A program made the position numbers and the translations under genes. Of a stretch of 64,000 nucleotides of DNA, positions 16,850 through 25,002 are shown one piece after another. Position 1 is the stretch's first letter, and each line of letters opens with the position of its first letter. The notes beneath the pieces were generated by a model, which saw nothing but the letters and a program-made list of their open reading frames with translations, made no database searches and was not told where the DNA came from. This stretch comes from Sphingomonas sp. URHD0057 (GTDB taxonomy: Bacteria > Pseudomonadota > Alphaproteobacteria > Sphingomonadales > Sphingomonadaceae). The DNA is taken from positions 1 through 64,000 of the forward strand of contig NZ_JIAU01000006.1 of the NCBI RefSeq assembly GCF_000620665.1, given 5' to 3'.

Positions 16850-17713
16850 ATGCGCTGGCCATTCCTTCGCGGCGGACGCCATGACGCCGCCAACCTCCCC
16901 GACGAGAAGCCCAAGGAGGAAGGCGGAAGCCTCCTCCGCTTCATCGTGACGCTCGTTCTGTTGGCGTGGGCGCTGCGCAGCTTCATCGTCGCCCCCTTCA
17001 GCATCCCCTCGGGCTCGATGCTGCCAACGCTCTACATCGGTGACTATCTCGCGGTCGCCAAATGGCCGTACGGCTATTCGCGCTACAGCTTTCCATTCGG
17101 CTTTCCGTCCTACGACGGCCGCGTTTTCAGCAACCTGCCCGCGCGCGGCGACGTCGTCGTCTTCCGCCATCCGAGCGAGGACGCGGACCTGATCAAGCGC
17201 GTGATCGGGCTGCCCGGCGACACCATCGAGGTCCGCGGCGGCGACCTGATCCTGAACGGCAAGCCGATCCCGCGCCAGGCCATGCGGCCCTACGCGATGC
17301 CGATCAGCGCCAACAGCCCGTGCAAGGTCGTGCCGCCGGCAACGCCGGTCGTGTCGGTGGTCAGGGGCCAGCCCTATTGCACCTATGCCGCCCATCGCGA
17401 GACCCTTCCCGGCGGCGTCGGCTTCACCGTGTTCGATCAGGTCGACGACGGCCCGGCCGACGATTTCGGCCCCGTGAAAGTGCCCGCGGATCACATCTTC
17501 CTGATGGGCGACAACCGCGACGACAGCCTCGACAGCCGCTTCGGCGCGGCCGAAGGGGGGATCGGCATGGTGCCGATGGAAAATTTGATCGGACGCGCGG
17601 TGTTCACCTTCTGGTCGACGGACGGAAGCGCGTCCTACGGGAAGCCGTGGACCTGGTTCACCGCGCTTCGCGGAACGCGCATCGGCAACGGTTACAAAGG
17701 CGAGGCGGAATGA
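16850..17713 (+). CDS. lepB: Signal peptidase I
   Basis: About 287 residues. One membrane helix near residues 29-47 is followed by the catalytic Ser in PSGSMLPTL (Ser56 with this start) and the catalytic Lys in DLIKRVIGLPGD (Lys116). Box E, GDNRDDSLDSR, is intact. It cleaves Sec signal peptides at the inner membrane. The start is uncertain: ATG 16850 gives a normal short cytoplasmic tail, while an ATG at 16799 would add 17 residues; neither has a strong ribosome binding site. The stop overlaps the rnc start (ATGA), and lepB-rnc-era forms one operon, divergent from pgi. Confidence 0.9.
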   Translation: MRWPFLRGGRHDAANLPDEKPKEEGGSLLRFIVTLVLLAWALRSFIVAPFSIPSGSMLPTLYIGDYLAVAKWPYGYSRYSFPFGFPSYDGRVFSNLPARGDVVVFRHPSEDADLIKRVIGLPGDTIEVRGGDLILNGKPIPRQAMRPYAMPISANSPCKVVPPATPVVSVVRGQPYCTYAAHRETLPGGVGFTVFDQVDDGPADDFGPVKVPADHIFLMGDNRDDSLDSRFGAAEGGIGMVPMENLIGRAVFTFWSTDGSASYGKPWTWFTALRGTRIGNGYKGEAE

Positions 17714-18372
17714 GCGGCGGTCAGGACTTCGTGCGCAACCGGCTGGGCCATGACCCGAACGACGCAAAGCTGTTCGACCTTGCGCTGACCCATGCCAGCG
17801 TCGGCGGAGACAGCTACGAGCGGCTCGAATTCCTCGGCGACCGGGTGCTCGGAATGGTCATCGCTCGCGCGCTCTACGAGCGCTACCCGAGAGAGCCCGA
17901 AGGCAAGCTGTCGCGGCGCTATAATGCGCTGGTCGCGCGCGAAACCTGCGCTGAGGTGGGCCGCGAGCTCGGCATCCCGGCGCTGGTCCGGCTTGGACGC
18001 CAGGCGCGCGACGATCATGCCGCGCAGAGCGAGAATGTCGTCGGCGACGTCGTCGAATCGCTGATCGGCGCGCTGCTGCTCGACGGCGGGCTCGCGGTCG
18101 CGGAGAAATTCATCCTGCAGGCCTGGGGCGACTATCTCGACGAACAGGTTCGCGCGCCCGAACATCCCAAGTCGGCGTTGCAGGAGCTTGCCGCCGCTCG
18201 CGGCCTGCGCGCGCCAGTGTATGAGACGGTTTCGCGCACCGGCGCGCATCATGCGCCGGTCTTTACGATCAAGGTGTCCGTCGCCACCCTCGGCGAGGCG
18301 AGCGCGGAAGGCTCAAGCAAGCAGGACGCCGAAACCGCCGCCGCCGAAGCGTTGCTCGCGCAACTCAAATGA
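17710..18372 (+). CDS. rnc: Ribonuclease III
   Basis: A 220-residue protein with the RNase III signature ERLEFLGDRVL at residues 37-47 and the second acidic patch NVVGDVVESLIGALLLD, which hold the catalytic Mg2+ ligands. The C-terminal 70 residues form a double-stranded RNA binding domain, from PKSALQELAAARG to AAAEALLAQL. It processes rRNA precursors and structured mRNAs. The ATG overlaps the lepB stop and its own stop overlaps era by four bases, so expression of the three genes is coupled. The reading frame extends far upstream of the ATG but that part overlaps lepB and is not coding. Confidence 0.93.
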   Translation: MSGGQDFVRNRLGHDPNDAKLFDLALTHASVGGDSYERLEFLGDRVLGMVIARALYERYPREPEGKLSRRYNALVARETCAEVGRELGIPALVRLGRQARDDHAAQSENVVGDVVESLIGALLLDGGLAVAEKFILQAWGDYLDEQVRAPEHPKSALQELAAARGLRAPVYETVSRTGAHHAPVFTIKVSVATLGEASAEGSSKQDAETAAAEALLAQLK

Positions 18373-19259
18373 CGCGGGCCGGGTTCGTTGCCGTCATCGG
18401 CGCGCCCAACGCGGGCAAGTCGACCCTGGTCAATGCGCTGGTCGGCCAGAAGGTCGCGATCGTCAGTGACAAGGCACAAACGACGCGCGCCCGGTTGATG
18501 GGCATCGCGGTCGAAGGCGAGACGCAAATCCTGCTGGTCGACACGCCGGGCATCTTCGAGCCGCGGCGGCGGCTCGACCGCGCCATGGTCGCAGCCGCCT
18601 GGACCGGCGCCGAGGATGCCGAGCTGATTGTGCTGGTGATCGATTCCTCGACCGGCGTCACCGCCGCGGTCGAGCGCATCCTTGCCGGCCTGGAAACCCG
18701 CAAGCACCCGCTGATCATCGCGCTCAACAAGATCGACCTGGTGAAAAAGCCGGCGTTGCTGGCGCTTTCCGCCGCGCTCACCGAGCGGCTCAACCCGGAC
18801 AAGGTGTTCATGATCAGCGCCGCGCAGGGCGACGGCGTCCCCGATCTCAAGGCGGCGCTGGCGCAGGCGATGCCCGAGGGCCCGTGGCTGTACCCCGAGG
18901 ACGAGCTCTCCGACGCGACCGACCGTATGATCGCCGCCGAGCTGACGCGGGAGCAGATCGTCAACCAGCTCTATCAGGAAATGCCCTACGCCACAGCGAT
19001 CGAAACCGAGACGTGGGAGGACCGGCCCGACGGCGCGACCGTGATCCGCCAGCAGATCCTCGTCGCGCGCGACAGCCAGAAGGCGATCGTCATCGGCAAA
19101 GGCGGTTCACGCCTGAAACGCATCGGAGAAGCGGCGCGCAAGGCCATCGCCGAGCATCTCGGGCGGCCCGTGCACCTCTACCTGCATGTCAAGGTCAATC
19201 CCAAGTGGGACGAGGACCGCTCGCTCTATCGCGAGATCGGGCTCGAGTGGGCTGACTAG
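18369..19259 (+). CDS. era: GTPase Era
   Basis: The 296-residue protein has G1 GAPNAGKSTL, G3 DTPGIF and G4 NKID, and a C-terminal KH RNA-binding domain with VIGKGGSRLKRIGEAARK. Era binds the 3' end of 16S rRNA and checks 30S assembly. The order rnc-era with a four-base overlap is the widespread bacterial arrangement. Confidence 0.95.
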   Translation: MTRAGFVAVIGAPNAGKSTLVNALVGQKVAIVSDKAQTTRARLMGIAVEGETQILLVDTPGIFEPRRRLDRAMVAAAWTGAEDAELIVLVIDSSTGVTAAVERILAGLETRKHPLIIALNKIDLVKKPALLALSAALTERLNPDKVFMISAAQGDGVPDLKAALAQAMPEGPWLYPEDELSDATDRMIAAELTREQIVNQLYQEMPYATAIETETWEDRPDGATVIRQQILVARDSQKAIVIGKGGSRLKRIGEAARKAIAEHLGRPVHLYLHVKVNPKWDEDRSLYREIGLEWAD

Positions 19260-19328
19260 CGCGGGTCGAGAGGCTTGCGCGCGCGGTCCGATTGGCTCAA
19301 CTTCGGCTGGCTCGGTCGGAGGGACTCA

Positions 19329-20348
19329 ATGGCCAAGCCTCGCATATTCTTCGCGACCAACCGCAACTACCTGCCGGACAACAAGCTTGCCGTGTTCGGG
19401 GGCCAGTTCAATCCCGACGGCATCGGCGCCCTGCGGTTCGGCCAGGCCGAGCTCGACGATCAGGGCAAGCTAGTCCAACCGGTCTTCGTCTATCCCGACC
19501 CTAAGAAGAAGGATGCGGACAATCCACCTCCCGGCACCGGTAGCAGGGCCTTCCTCGACGATCTCCGCATCGCAATGCGCGACGGCTGCACCGATACACT
19601 CATTTTCATTCATGGCTTCAACGTCAGCTTCGTCGCCGCGCTCGAGGCAGGCGGCGCGCTGGCGTCGGAAATCACCATCGGCGGCAAACCGATCAACGTC
19701 GTCGTGTTCAGCTGGCCCTCCGACGGCAAGATGATCCCCTACATGTCCTATTACAGCGACCGCGAGGACGCGCGCACGTGCGGAGCGGCGCTCGCCCGGA
19801 CTTATCTGAAGTTGTACGACTTCATGGTCGGTCTCAAACCCAAGGACTATTGCGACCAGTCGCTGCACCTGCTCGCACACAGCATGGGCAATTATGTGCT
19901 TCGGAATGGGCTCCAGGCACTCATCGCCAAGGACCCGACCAAGCTCGTGCGCATGTTCAAAGAGATCGTCCTGGCCGCGCCCGACGAAGACGATGATGCA
20001 TTCGACACCGATCAGAAACTGCGGCTTCTTCCTGGCCTCTGCCGGCGGTTGACGGTCTATTACAACCAGAACGACCGGGCGCTGTTGATCTCGGACAAGA
20101 CCAAGGGCAATCCGGATCGGCTCGGGTCCGACGGGCCGCGGATGCTCGACCTCCTGCCCAAGAAAGTGTTCGTGGTCGATTGCGGCCGGGTCGCTGGAGC
20201 AGGCGATCCGATGATCCAGCACAGCTATTACATCCACTGCCAGCCAGTCTCTGCGGACCTCCAGGCGACGCTCGGCGGGGTTCCGCCCGACTCGATCGTC
20301 AACCGCGACGTGATCCGGGCGGAACGGGCTTACCGCATCCGCAATTAG
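19329..20348 (+). CDS. Alpha/beta hydrolase, DUF900 family
   Basis: The 339-residue protein has an alpha/beta hydrolase fold: oxyanion segment FIHGFNVSF, nucleophile elbow LLAHSMGNYVL with the Ser in an AHSMG motif, and a later DEDDDAF stretch. DUF900 proteins are putative esterases with no known substrate. The ATG at 19329 is chosen because GGAGGG lies upstream; an upstream frame is not supported. No signal peptide is seen. Its stop codon overlaps that of the convergent Sir2 gene in the sequence TTAG, so no spacer separates the two genes. Confidence 0.75.
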   Translation: MAKPRIFFATNRNYLPDNKLAVFGGQFNPDGIGALRFGQAELDDQGKLVQPVFVYPDPKKKDADNPPPGTGSRAFLDDLRIAMRDGCTDTLIFIHGFNVSFVAALEAGGALASEITIGGKPINVVVFSWPSDGKMIPYMSYYSDREDARTCGAALARTYLKLYDFMVGLKPKDYCDQSLHLLAHSMGNYVLRNGLQALIAKDPTKLVRMFKEIVLAAPDEDDDAFDTDQKLRLLPGLCRRLTVYYNQNDRALLISDKTKGNPDRLGSDGPRMLDLLPKKVFVVDCGRVAGAGDPMIQHSYYIHCQPVSADLQATLGGVPPDSIVNRDVIRAERAYRIRN

Positions 20349-21058
20349 GATGTGGCGGCGAGCAATTCGTCGACCCACGCCGGCACCAGCTCCCCGGCGC
20401 GGCCGATCCGGCTTTCGCCGAAGTAAATGCTGCCGATCGACGGCTCAAGGTTCATTTCGAGCGTTCGAGCGCCGCAATAGCGCGCGGTCTGGACGAAGCC
20501 GGCGGCCGGATAGACCGCGCCCGACGTGCCGATCGAGACGAACAGGTCGCAGTCGCGGAGCGCCTCCTCGATCCGGTCCATGTCGTAGGGCATTTCCCCG
20601 AACCAGACGATGTCCGGCCGGAGCGCGCCGACCGCCCGGCATTCAGGACAGGGCGAATCCTCGCCTATCGGCGCGCTCCAAGGTGAGCGGCGGTCGCAAG
20701 CGATGCACCATGCCTTGCTGTTCTCGCCATGCATATGAATCAGTTGCTTCGAACCGGCGCGCTCATGGAGGTTGTCGACGTTCTGCGTGACCAGCAGGAA
20801 CGCTCCGGGCCATTCGGCCTCGAGCCGAGCCAGCGCGAGATGTGCGGCGTTGGGCTCGACCTCCGCAAGCTGGGCGCGGCGGGCATTGTAGAATTTATGC
20901 ACCAGGGCCGGGTCGCGGCCGAACGCTTCGGGAGTCGCGACGTCCTCGACGCGATGACCCTCCCACAGCCCGTCCTCGCCGCGGAAAGTGGCCAGGCCGC
21001 TCTCGGCGGAAATCCCCGCGCCGGTGAGGACGACGATTCGTGCCGGATATTGATCCAT
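20345..21058 (-). CDS. cobB: NAD-dependent protein deacylase (Sir2 family, CobB-type)
   Basis: The 237-residue protein has GAGISAESGLATFRG, the NAD-binding TQNVDNLHERAG and the catalytic His in HMHGE. One zinc-type pair is CIAC and the second is CPEC, so a four-Cys zinc site is complete. Class III sirtuins of this type remove acetyl or succinyl groups from lysines using NAD. The start is the ATG at 21058; the reading frame continues upstream without start support. It is divergent from the histidine kinase gene, across a 101-base gap that carries a DnaA-box-like sequence. Confidence 0.9.
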   Translation of the reverse strand: MDQYPARIVVLTGAGISAESGLATFRGEDGLWEGHRVEDVATPEAFGRDPALVHKFYNARRAQLAEVEPNAAHLALARLEAEWPGAFLLVTQNVDNLHERAGSKQLIHMHGENSKAWCIACDRRSPWSAPIGEDSPCPECRAVGALRPDIVWFGEMPYDMDRIEEALRDCDLFVSIGTSGAVYPAAGFVQTARYCGARTLEMNLEPSIGSIYFGESRIGRAGELVPAWVDELLAATS

Positions 21059-21066
21059 GTTAGCGC

Positions 21067-21075
21067 TTATCCACA
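21067..21075 (+). promoter_or_regulatory. Single DnaA-box-like sequence
   Basis: TTATCCACA, a perfect match to the consensus TTATNCACA, occurs in the gap between the Sir2 gene and the histidine kinase gene. No second box is close by and the surrounding DNA is not AT-rich, so this is not an origin. It could be a DnaA regulatory site or chance. Confidence 0.35.
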
Positions 21076-21159
21076 GACGGCTTGCGCGACTCGCTGGTAA
21101 ATGATTGTTTTGCAAGCGGGACCGGGGCGAACGCTGTTTAAAGAGGGGGCAAACGTACA

Positions 21160-22167
21160 TTGAGGGAGATCCTCCGCTCGCGCCTACCGGAGCGGCTTGC
21201 CCACCGCGTCCCTGAGCCGGCGGTGGAGATCGCCGTCGGGTTGGCCGCGGCGGTGGTCTTCCTGGCGGTGCGCGTGGCGCTGATCCCGTTCGCCGGCGAT
21301 CGCGCTCCCTATTCCTTCGTCTTTCTCGGGGTCGTGGTGTCGGCGGTGATTGCCGGCTGGCGGGGCGGAGCGGTGACGCTGATCGCCGGTCAAATCCTAG
21401 CATGGACCGTCATTGCGTCGCGGCCCGCGGCCGCGGCGGCGAGCGACAGTAGAGTAGGCGGACTGGTCATCGCGACATTGGCGCAGATCATCATCCTGCT
21501 CGTCATCGCGCTCTATCAACGTGAAGTTGCCAAAAATCTGTCGGAGCGCGAGCGCCGCATGGAATTGCTCGACCAGGCGCGGCGCGAAATCGATCACCGC
21601 GCCAAGAACAATTATCAGACCGTGCTGTCGCTGATCGAGCTTCAGGCAGCGCGCGCGACCAATCCGGACATTCGCGAGGCGCTGCGCCAGGTCACCGACC
21701 GGATCGCCGCGATTTCGGTTGCCACCGAGCATCTCGCCATCCGTGGCGAGGATTTGTCGACGGTGAAGCTGCGCGATCACCTTTGCGGCCTGTGCGCGCA
21801 GCTGGAGCGCGGGCTGGCGCGCGGCGACGTGCGCGTCGAATGCGACGTGCCGGACGTGGTCGCCAGCGCCGATACCGCGATCCAGCTCGCAATCATCGTC
21901 AATGAGCTCGTGACCAATGCTCTGAAGCACGCCTTCACCGACGGTCGTCACGGCATTGTTCGGGTTCTTTCGAAAACGGTCGGCGCCGGTCTCGAGCTCG
22001 AAGTCTCGGACAACGGCTGTGGCATGAACGGCCGCTCGGCTGCTGCCGGCACTGGGCTCGGCCGCAAGCTGGTCGACAGCTTCGCCCACCATCTCGGCGC
22101 CAAGCACGATGTTTCAACGTCGAAAGACGGAACGACCCATCGCCTGCTCGTTCCCGCGCTCGCGTAA
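21160..22167 (+). CDS. Membrane sensor histidine kinase, HisKA_2 family
   Basis: The 335-residue protein has about four N-terminal membrane helices (residues 20-125), a linker and a HisKA_2-type H box in REIDHRAKNNYQTVLSLIEL, with His about residue 145. The HATPase domain has the N box IIVNELVTNALKHAF and a G box VSDNGCGM. This class differs from classical kinases and often signals to PhyR or stand-alone regulators in alphaproteobacterial stress responses. No response regulator is next to it. The start is a TTG at 21160, with AGAGGGGG about 11 bases upstream. No sensor domain beyond the membrane helices is visible. Confidence 0.82.
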   Translation: MREILRSRLPERLAHRVPEPAVEIAVGLAAAVVFLAVRVALIPFAGDRAPYSFVFLGVVVSAVIAGWRGGAVTLIAGQILAWTVIASRPAAAAASDSRVGGLVIATLAQIIILLVIALYQREVAKNLSERERRMELLDQARREIDHRAKNNYQTVLSLIELQAARATNPDIREALRQVTDRIAAISVATEHLAIRGEDLSTVKLRDHLCGLCAQLERGLARGDVRVECDVPDVVASADTAIQLAIIVNELVTNALKHAFTDGRHGIVRVLSKTVGAGLELEVSDNGCGMNGRSAAAGTGLGRKLVDSFAHHLGAKHDVSTSKDGTTHRLLVPALA

Positions 22168-22232
22168 ACCGCTTGTGCGACTCGGCCGCGCATGATTGTT
22201 ACGCGTCCGCGCCAATTTCGAGGGGAATTGCC

Positions 22233-22736
22233 ATGATCAAGCCCGTCACGATCGCTCTGACCGGTGTCGCCGCGCTCGCTCTAACCGGCTGTCACCATCG
22301 CGAATGGAAAGACCACCACCACGCCGACGCGAGCAAGATCGCGGCCGACATCAAGGCGCAGGAGGTGCAGTGGGAGAAGGACTACGCCTCGAAGAACCCC
22401 GACGCACTGGCGTCGCACTATGCCGACAATGGCGCGCTCGGGTCGCCCGGCGCGGCGCTGGCCACGGATTCGGGCGCGCGGCGCAAAGAAATGGACTCGC
22501 TGACCAGCGACCCCAACCTCAAGCTCAGCTTCGCGTCCGACGTCGTCGAAGTCGCGCGGTCCGGCGACCTCGCCTATAGCCGCGGCCACTATTCGCTGCA
22601 GATGACCGATGCAGCGACCAAGCAGCCGGCGACCAGCACCGGAACCTACATCACGGTGTGGAAGCCGCAGTCCGATGGAAAATGGAAAGCCGTCGAGGAC
22701 TATATCATTCCCGGCCCGGCGCCCGCGGCCAAGTAA
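22233..22736 (+). CDS. Lipoprotein with a SnoaL/DUF4440-like domain
   Basis: A 167-residue protein whose signal peptide ends in the lipobox LTGC (residues 17-20). The mature part is a DUF4440/ketosteroid-isomerase-like fold, with WEKDYASKNPDALASHYADNGAL near the front and GTYITVWKPQSDGKWK near the end. Family members are often of unknown function. GAGGGGAA lies just upstream of the ATG at 22233. It is followed after 22 bases by a DUF72 gene on the same strand. Confidence 0.72.
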   Translation: MIKPVTIALTGVAALALTGCHHREWKDHHHADASKIAADIKAQEVQWEKDYASKNPDALASHYADNGALGSPGAALATDSGARRKEMDSLTSDPNLKLSFASDVVEVARSGDLAYSRGHYSLQMTDAATKQPATSTGTYITVWKPQSDGKWKAVEDYIIPGPAPAAK

Positions 22737-22758
22737 CGCCGGCAGCGTCGTTGCGCCC

Positions 22759-23505
22759 GTGAGCGAGGGCCAAATCCGCATCGGCATCGGCGGCTGGACC
22801 TATGCGCCCTGGCGCGGCGTCTTCTACCCCGACAAGCTGCCGCAGGCCAAAGAGCTCGAATATGCCTCGCGGGCAATGACCGCGATCGAGATCAATGCGA
22901 CCTTCTATGGCCGGCAGAAGCCGAAAAGCTGGGAGAATTGGGAAAGCGTCGCTCCCGACGGGTTCCAGTTCGCGGTCAAGGGCTCGCGCTATTGCGTGAT
23001 GAAGTCGAAGCTTGCCGAAGCCGCCGAAGGACTCAACGGGTTCTTCGCCCAGGGGTTTTCCGCGCTTGGGCCCAAGCTTGGCCCGATCCTGTGGCAATTC
23101 ACGCCCTACCGCAGGTTCGACCGCGACGATATCGCGGGGTTCATCGACCTGCTGCCCGACCAGCTGGACGGAATGAAGCTCCGCCACGTCATCGAGCCGC
23201 GGCACAAAAGCTTCGACGACGACAGGTTCTTCGAACTGTGCCGAGCGCGGAACATCGCCGTCGTGTTCGAGGATTCCGATGATTATCCGTGCATCGACGT
23301 CGACACCGCCGACTTCGCCTACGCGCGGCTGCAGCGGATGAACGAAGCGGTCGAAACGGGTTATGACGACGTCGCACTCGACGGCTACGCGACACGCGCC
23401 CGCAAATGGCAGAAGGACGGACGCGACGCGTACATCTTCATGATCAACGGCGCGAAGGTCCGGGCACCCGCCGCCGCGCTAGCGCTGCAGGAACGGCTTC
23501 GCTAA
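22759..23505 (+). CDS. DUF72 family protein (YecE-like)
   Basis: A 248-residue protein with the DUF72 hallmark at its start, RIGIGGWTYAPWRGVFYP, and the conserved EINATFYG and FQFAVKGSRY strands of this TIM-barrel family. Function is unknown. The start is taken as GTG 22759, which gives an N-terminus of a few residues before the first strand; a long upstream frame overlaps the lipoprotein gene and is rejected. It is followed after 10 bases by dapB and may be co-transcribed with it. Confidence 0.8.
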   Translation: MSEGQIRIGIGGWTYAPWRGVFYPDKLPQAKELEYASRAMTAIEINATFYGRQKPKSWENWESVAPDGFQFAVKGSRYCVMKSKLAEAAEGLNGFFAQGFSALGPKLGPILWQFTPYRRFDRDDIAGFIDLLPDQLDGMKLRHVIEPRHKSFDDDRFFELCRARNIAVVFEDSDDYPCIDVDTADFAYARLQRMNEAVETGYDDVALDGYATRARKWQKDGRDAYIFMINGAKVRAPAAALALQERLR

Positions 23506-23515
23506 CCATCTGCGC

Positions 23516-24238
23516 ATGCGCACTGCCGACCAGCCGATCCGGATCAGCCTCATCGCCCGCGAAGGCCGCATGGGCAAAGCCATCGCCACGGCGGTGGAAG
23601 ACAATCCCGCGTTCGCGATCGACCAGGACCACGGCGACGTGCTGCTCGATTTCTCGGCGCCTGACGCGCTTGAGGGCAGCCTTGACCGCGCGATCGCGGC
23701 GAACGTCCCGATCCTGATTGGAACGACCGGGCTCGATGAAGCCGCCGGTCAACGAATTGCCAAGGCATCTGAACAGGCTGCGGTGCTGCGAGCGGCCAAT
23801 ACGTCGCTCGGGATCACCTTGCTTGCCGAGCTGGTTGCGCGCGCTGCCGAGGTCCTGGGGCCGGAATGGGACATCGAAATCGCCGAAACGCACCATCGGA
23901 TGAAGGCCGATGCACCGTCCGGGACGGCGCTCCTCCTCGGACATGCCGCCGCGCGCGGACGCGGTGTCGATCTCGCACTCGAGGCTGGCCGCGAGGGGAC
24001 CGGCCTCGCTCGCCAAACCGGCGCGATCGGGTTCGCCTCGCTCCGCGGTGGAACCGTCGCGGGCGATCATGACGTCAAATTCCTTGGACCGAACGAGCAG
24101 CTCATCCTGTCGCACCACGCCGAGAACCGAATGATCTTCGCCAGGGGTGCACTGGCCGGCGCCCGCTTCCTCGTGGGCAAGCCGGCCGGCCTTTATTCCA
24201 TGCATGACGTCATCCGCGCCCTAGAAGCCAAAGCTTGA
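23516..24238 (+). CDS. dapB: 4-hydroxy-tetrahydrodipicolinate reductase
   Basis: The 240-residue enzyme has a shortened NAD(P)-binding start (SLIAREGRMGKAIATA), LLDFSAPDAL, GTTGLDEA, and the active-site segment ETHHRMKADAPSGTALLLG. It reduces the product of DapA in the lysine/diaminopimelate pathway that feeds peptidoglycan. The canonical GCxGRMG motif reads AREGRMG here, as is usual in sphingomonads. The stop overlaps the TTG start of nth (TTGA). Confidence 0.92.
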   Translation: MRTADQPIRISLIAREGRMGKAIATAVEDNPAFAIDQDHGDVLLDFSAPDALEGSLDRAIAANVPILIGTTGLDEAAGQRIAKASEQAAVLRAANTSLGITLLAELVARAAEVLGPEWDIEIAETHHRMKADAPSGTALLLGHAAARGRGVDLALEAGREGTGLARQTGAIGFASLRGGTVAGDHDVKFLGPNEQLILSHHAENRMIFARGALAGARFLVGKPAGLYSMHDVIRALEAKA

Positions 24239-25002
24239 AGCGGGAGCAGGTTTTCGAATTCTTCCGTCGGCTGGCCGAGGCGAACCCGTCGCCGACGACC
24301 GAGCTTCAATCGACCAATCCCTATCAATTGCTCGTTGCCGTCGTGCTCTCCGCGCAAGCCACCGACGCCAGCGTCAACATCGCCACGCGTCCGCTCTTCG
24401 AGCATATCAAGACACCGCAACAGATGGTGGAATTTGGCGAGGACCGGTTGCGCGACGCGATCAAGACGATCGGCCTGTTCAACACCAAGGCGAAGAACGT
24501 CATCGCATTGAGCCGGGCCCTGATCGACCGGCATGGCAGCCGAGTCCCGCGCAGCCGTGAGGAATTGCAGGCGCTCCCCGGCGTCGGCCGCAAGACCGCC
24601 AACGTCGTCCTCAATACCGCGTTCGGCGAGGAGACCTTCGCGGTCGACACCCACGTGTTCAGAGTCTGCAACCGCACCGGGCTTGCACCGGGCAAAAGTG
24701 TCGACGCAGTCGAAGCGAAGCTCGAGAAGATCGTGCCGCAACCATTTCGCCGCGACGCGCACCACTGGCTGATCCTGCACGGGCGCTACACCTGCAAGGC
24801 TCGCCTGCCCGAATGCTGGCGCTGCCCGGTGATCGACCTTTGCCGCTATCAGCCCAAAACCCCGCCGCCGGGCGACAGGACTAAACCCAGCGCCGCTCGA
24901 ACCGCGAACCGAGCGTCGTCAAAAGCTCGTATTGCGAGAGGCCCGACTGTTTCGAGGCCGACGGCAGGTCGTAGTCGAGCTCGACCCACTCGCCTTCCTT
25001 GA
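24235..25002 (+). CDS. nth: Endonuclease III with an unusual C-terminal extension
   Basis: A 255-residue DNA glycosylase/AP lyase. It has the helix-hairpin-helix LPGVGRKTANVV with the catalytic Lys in GRKTA, the catalytic Asp in VDTHVFRVCNR, and the four-Cys iron-sulfur site CKARLPECWRCPVIDLC. It removes oxidised pyrimidines. Starts at a TTG overlapping the dapB stop. The usual protein of about 210-215 residues would end soon after the iron-sulfur loop; here no stop occurs and about 40 Arg/Ser/Ala/Pro-rich residues follow, overlapping the antisense end of alr by 122 bases. The tail looks like non-selected read-through. Confidence 0.9.
   Translation: MKREQVFEFFRRLAEANPSPTTELQSTNPYQLLVAVVLSAQATDASVNIATRPLFEHIKTPQQMVEFGEDRLRDAIKTIGLFNTKAKNVIALSRALIDRHGSRVPRSREELQALPGVGRKTANVVLNTAFGEETFAVDTHVFRVCNRTGLAPGKSVDAVEAKLEKIVPQPFRRDAHHWLILHGRYTCKARLPECWRCPVIDLCRYQPKTPPPGDRTKPSAARTANRASSKARIARGPTVSRPTAGRSRARPTRLP

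Noticed and set aside
17062-17709. Upstream extension of the rnc reading frame
   Set aside because: This stretch overlaps lepB in another frame and its translation is Arg-rich; RNase III begins at the ATG overlapping the lepB stop.
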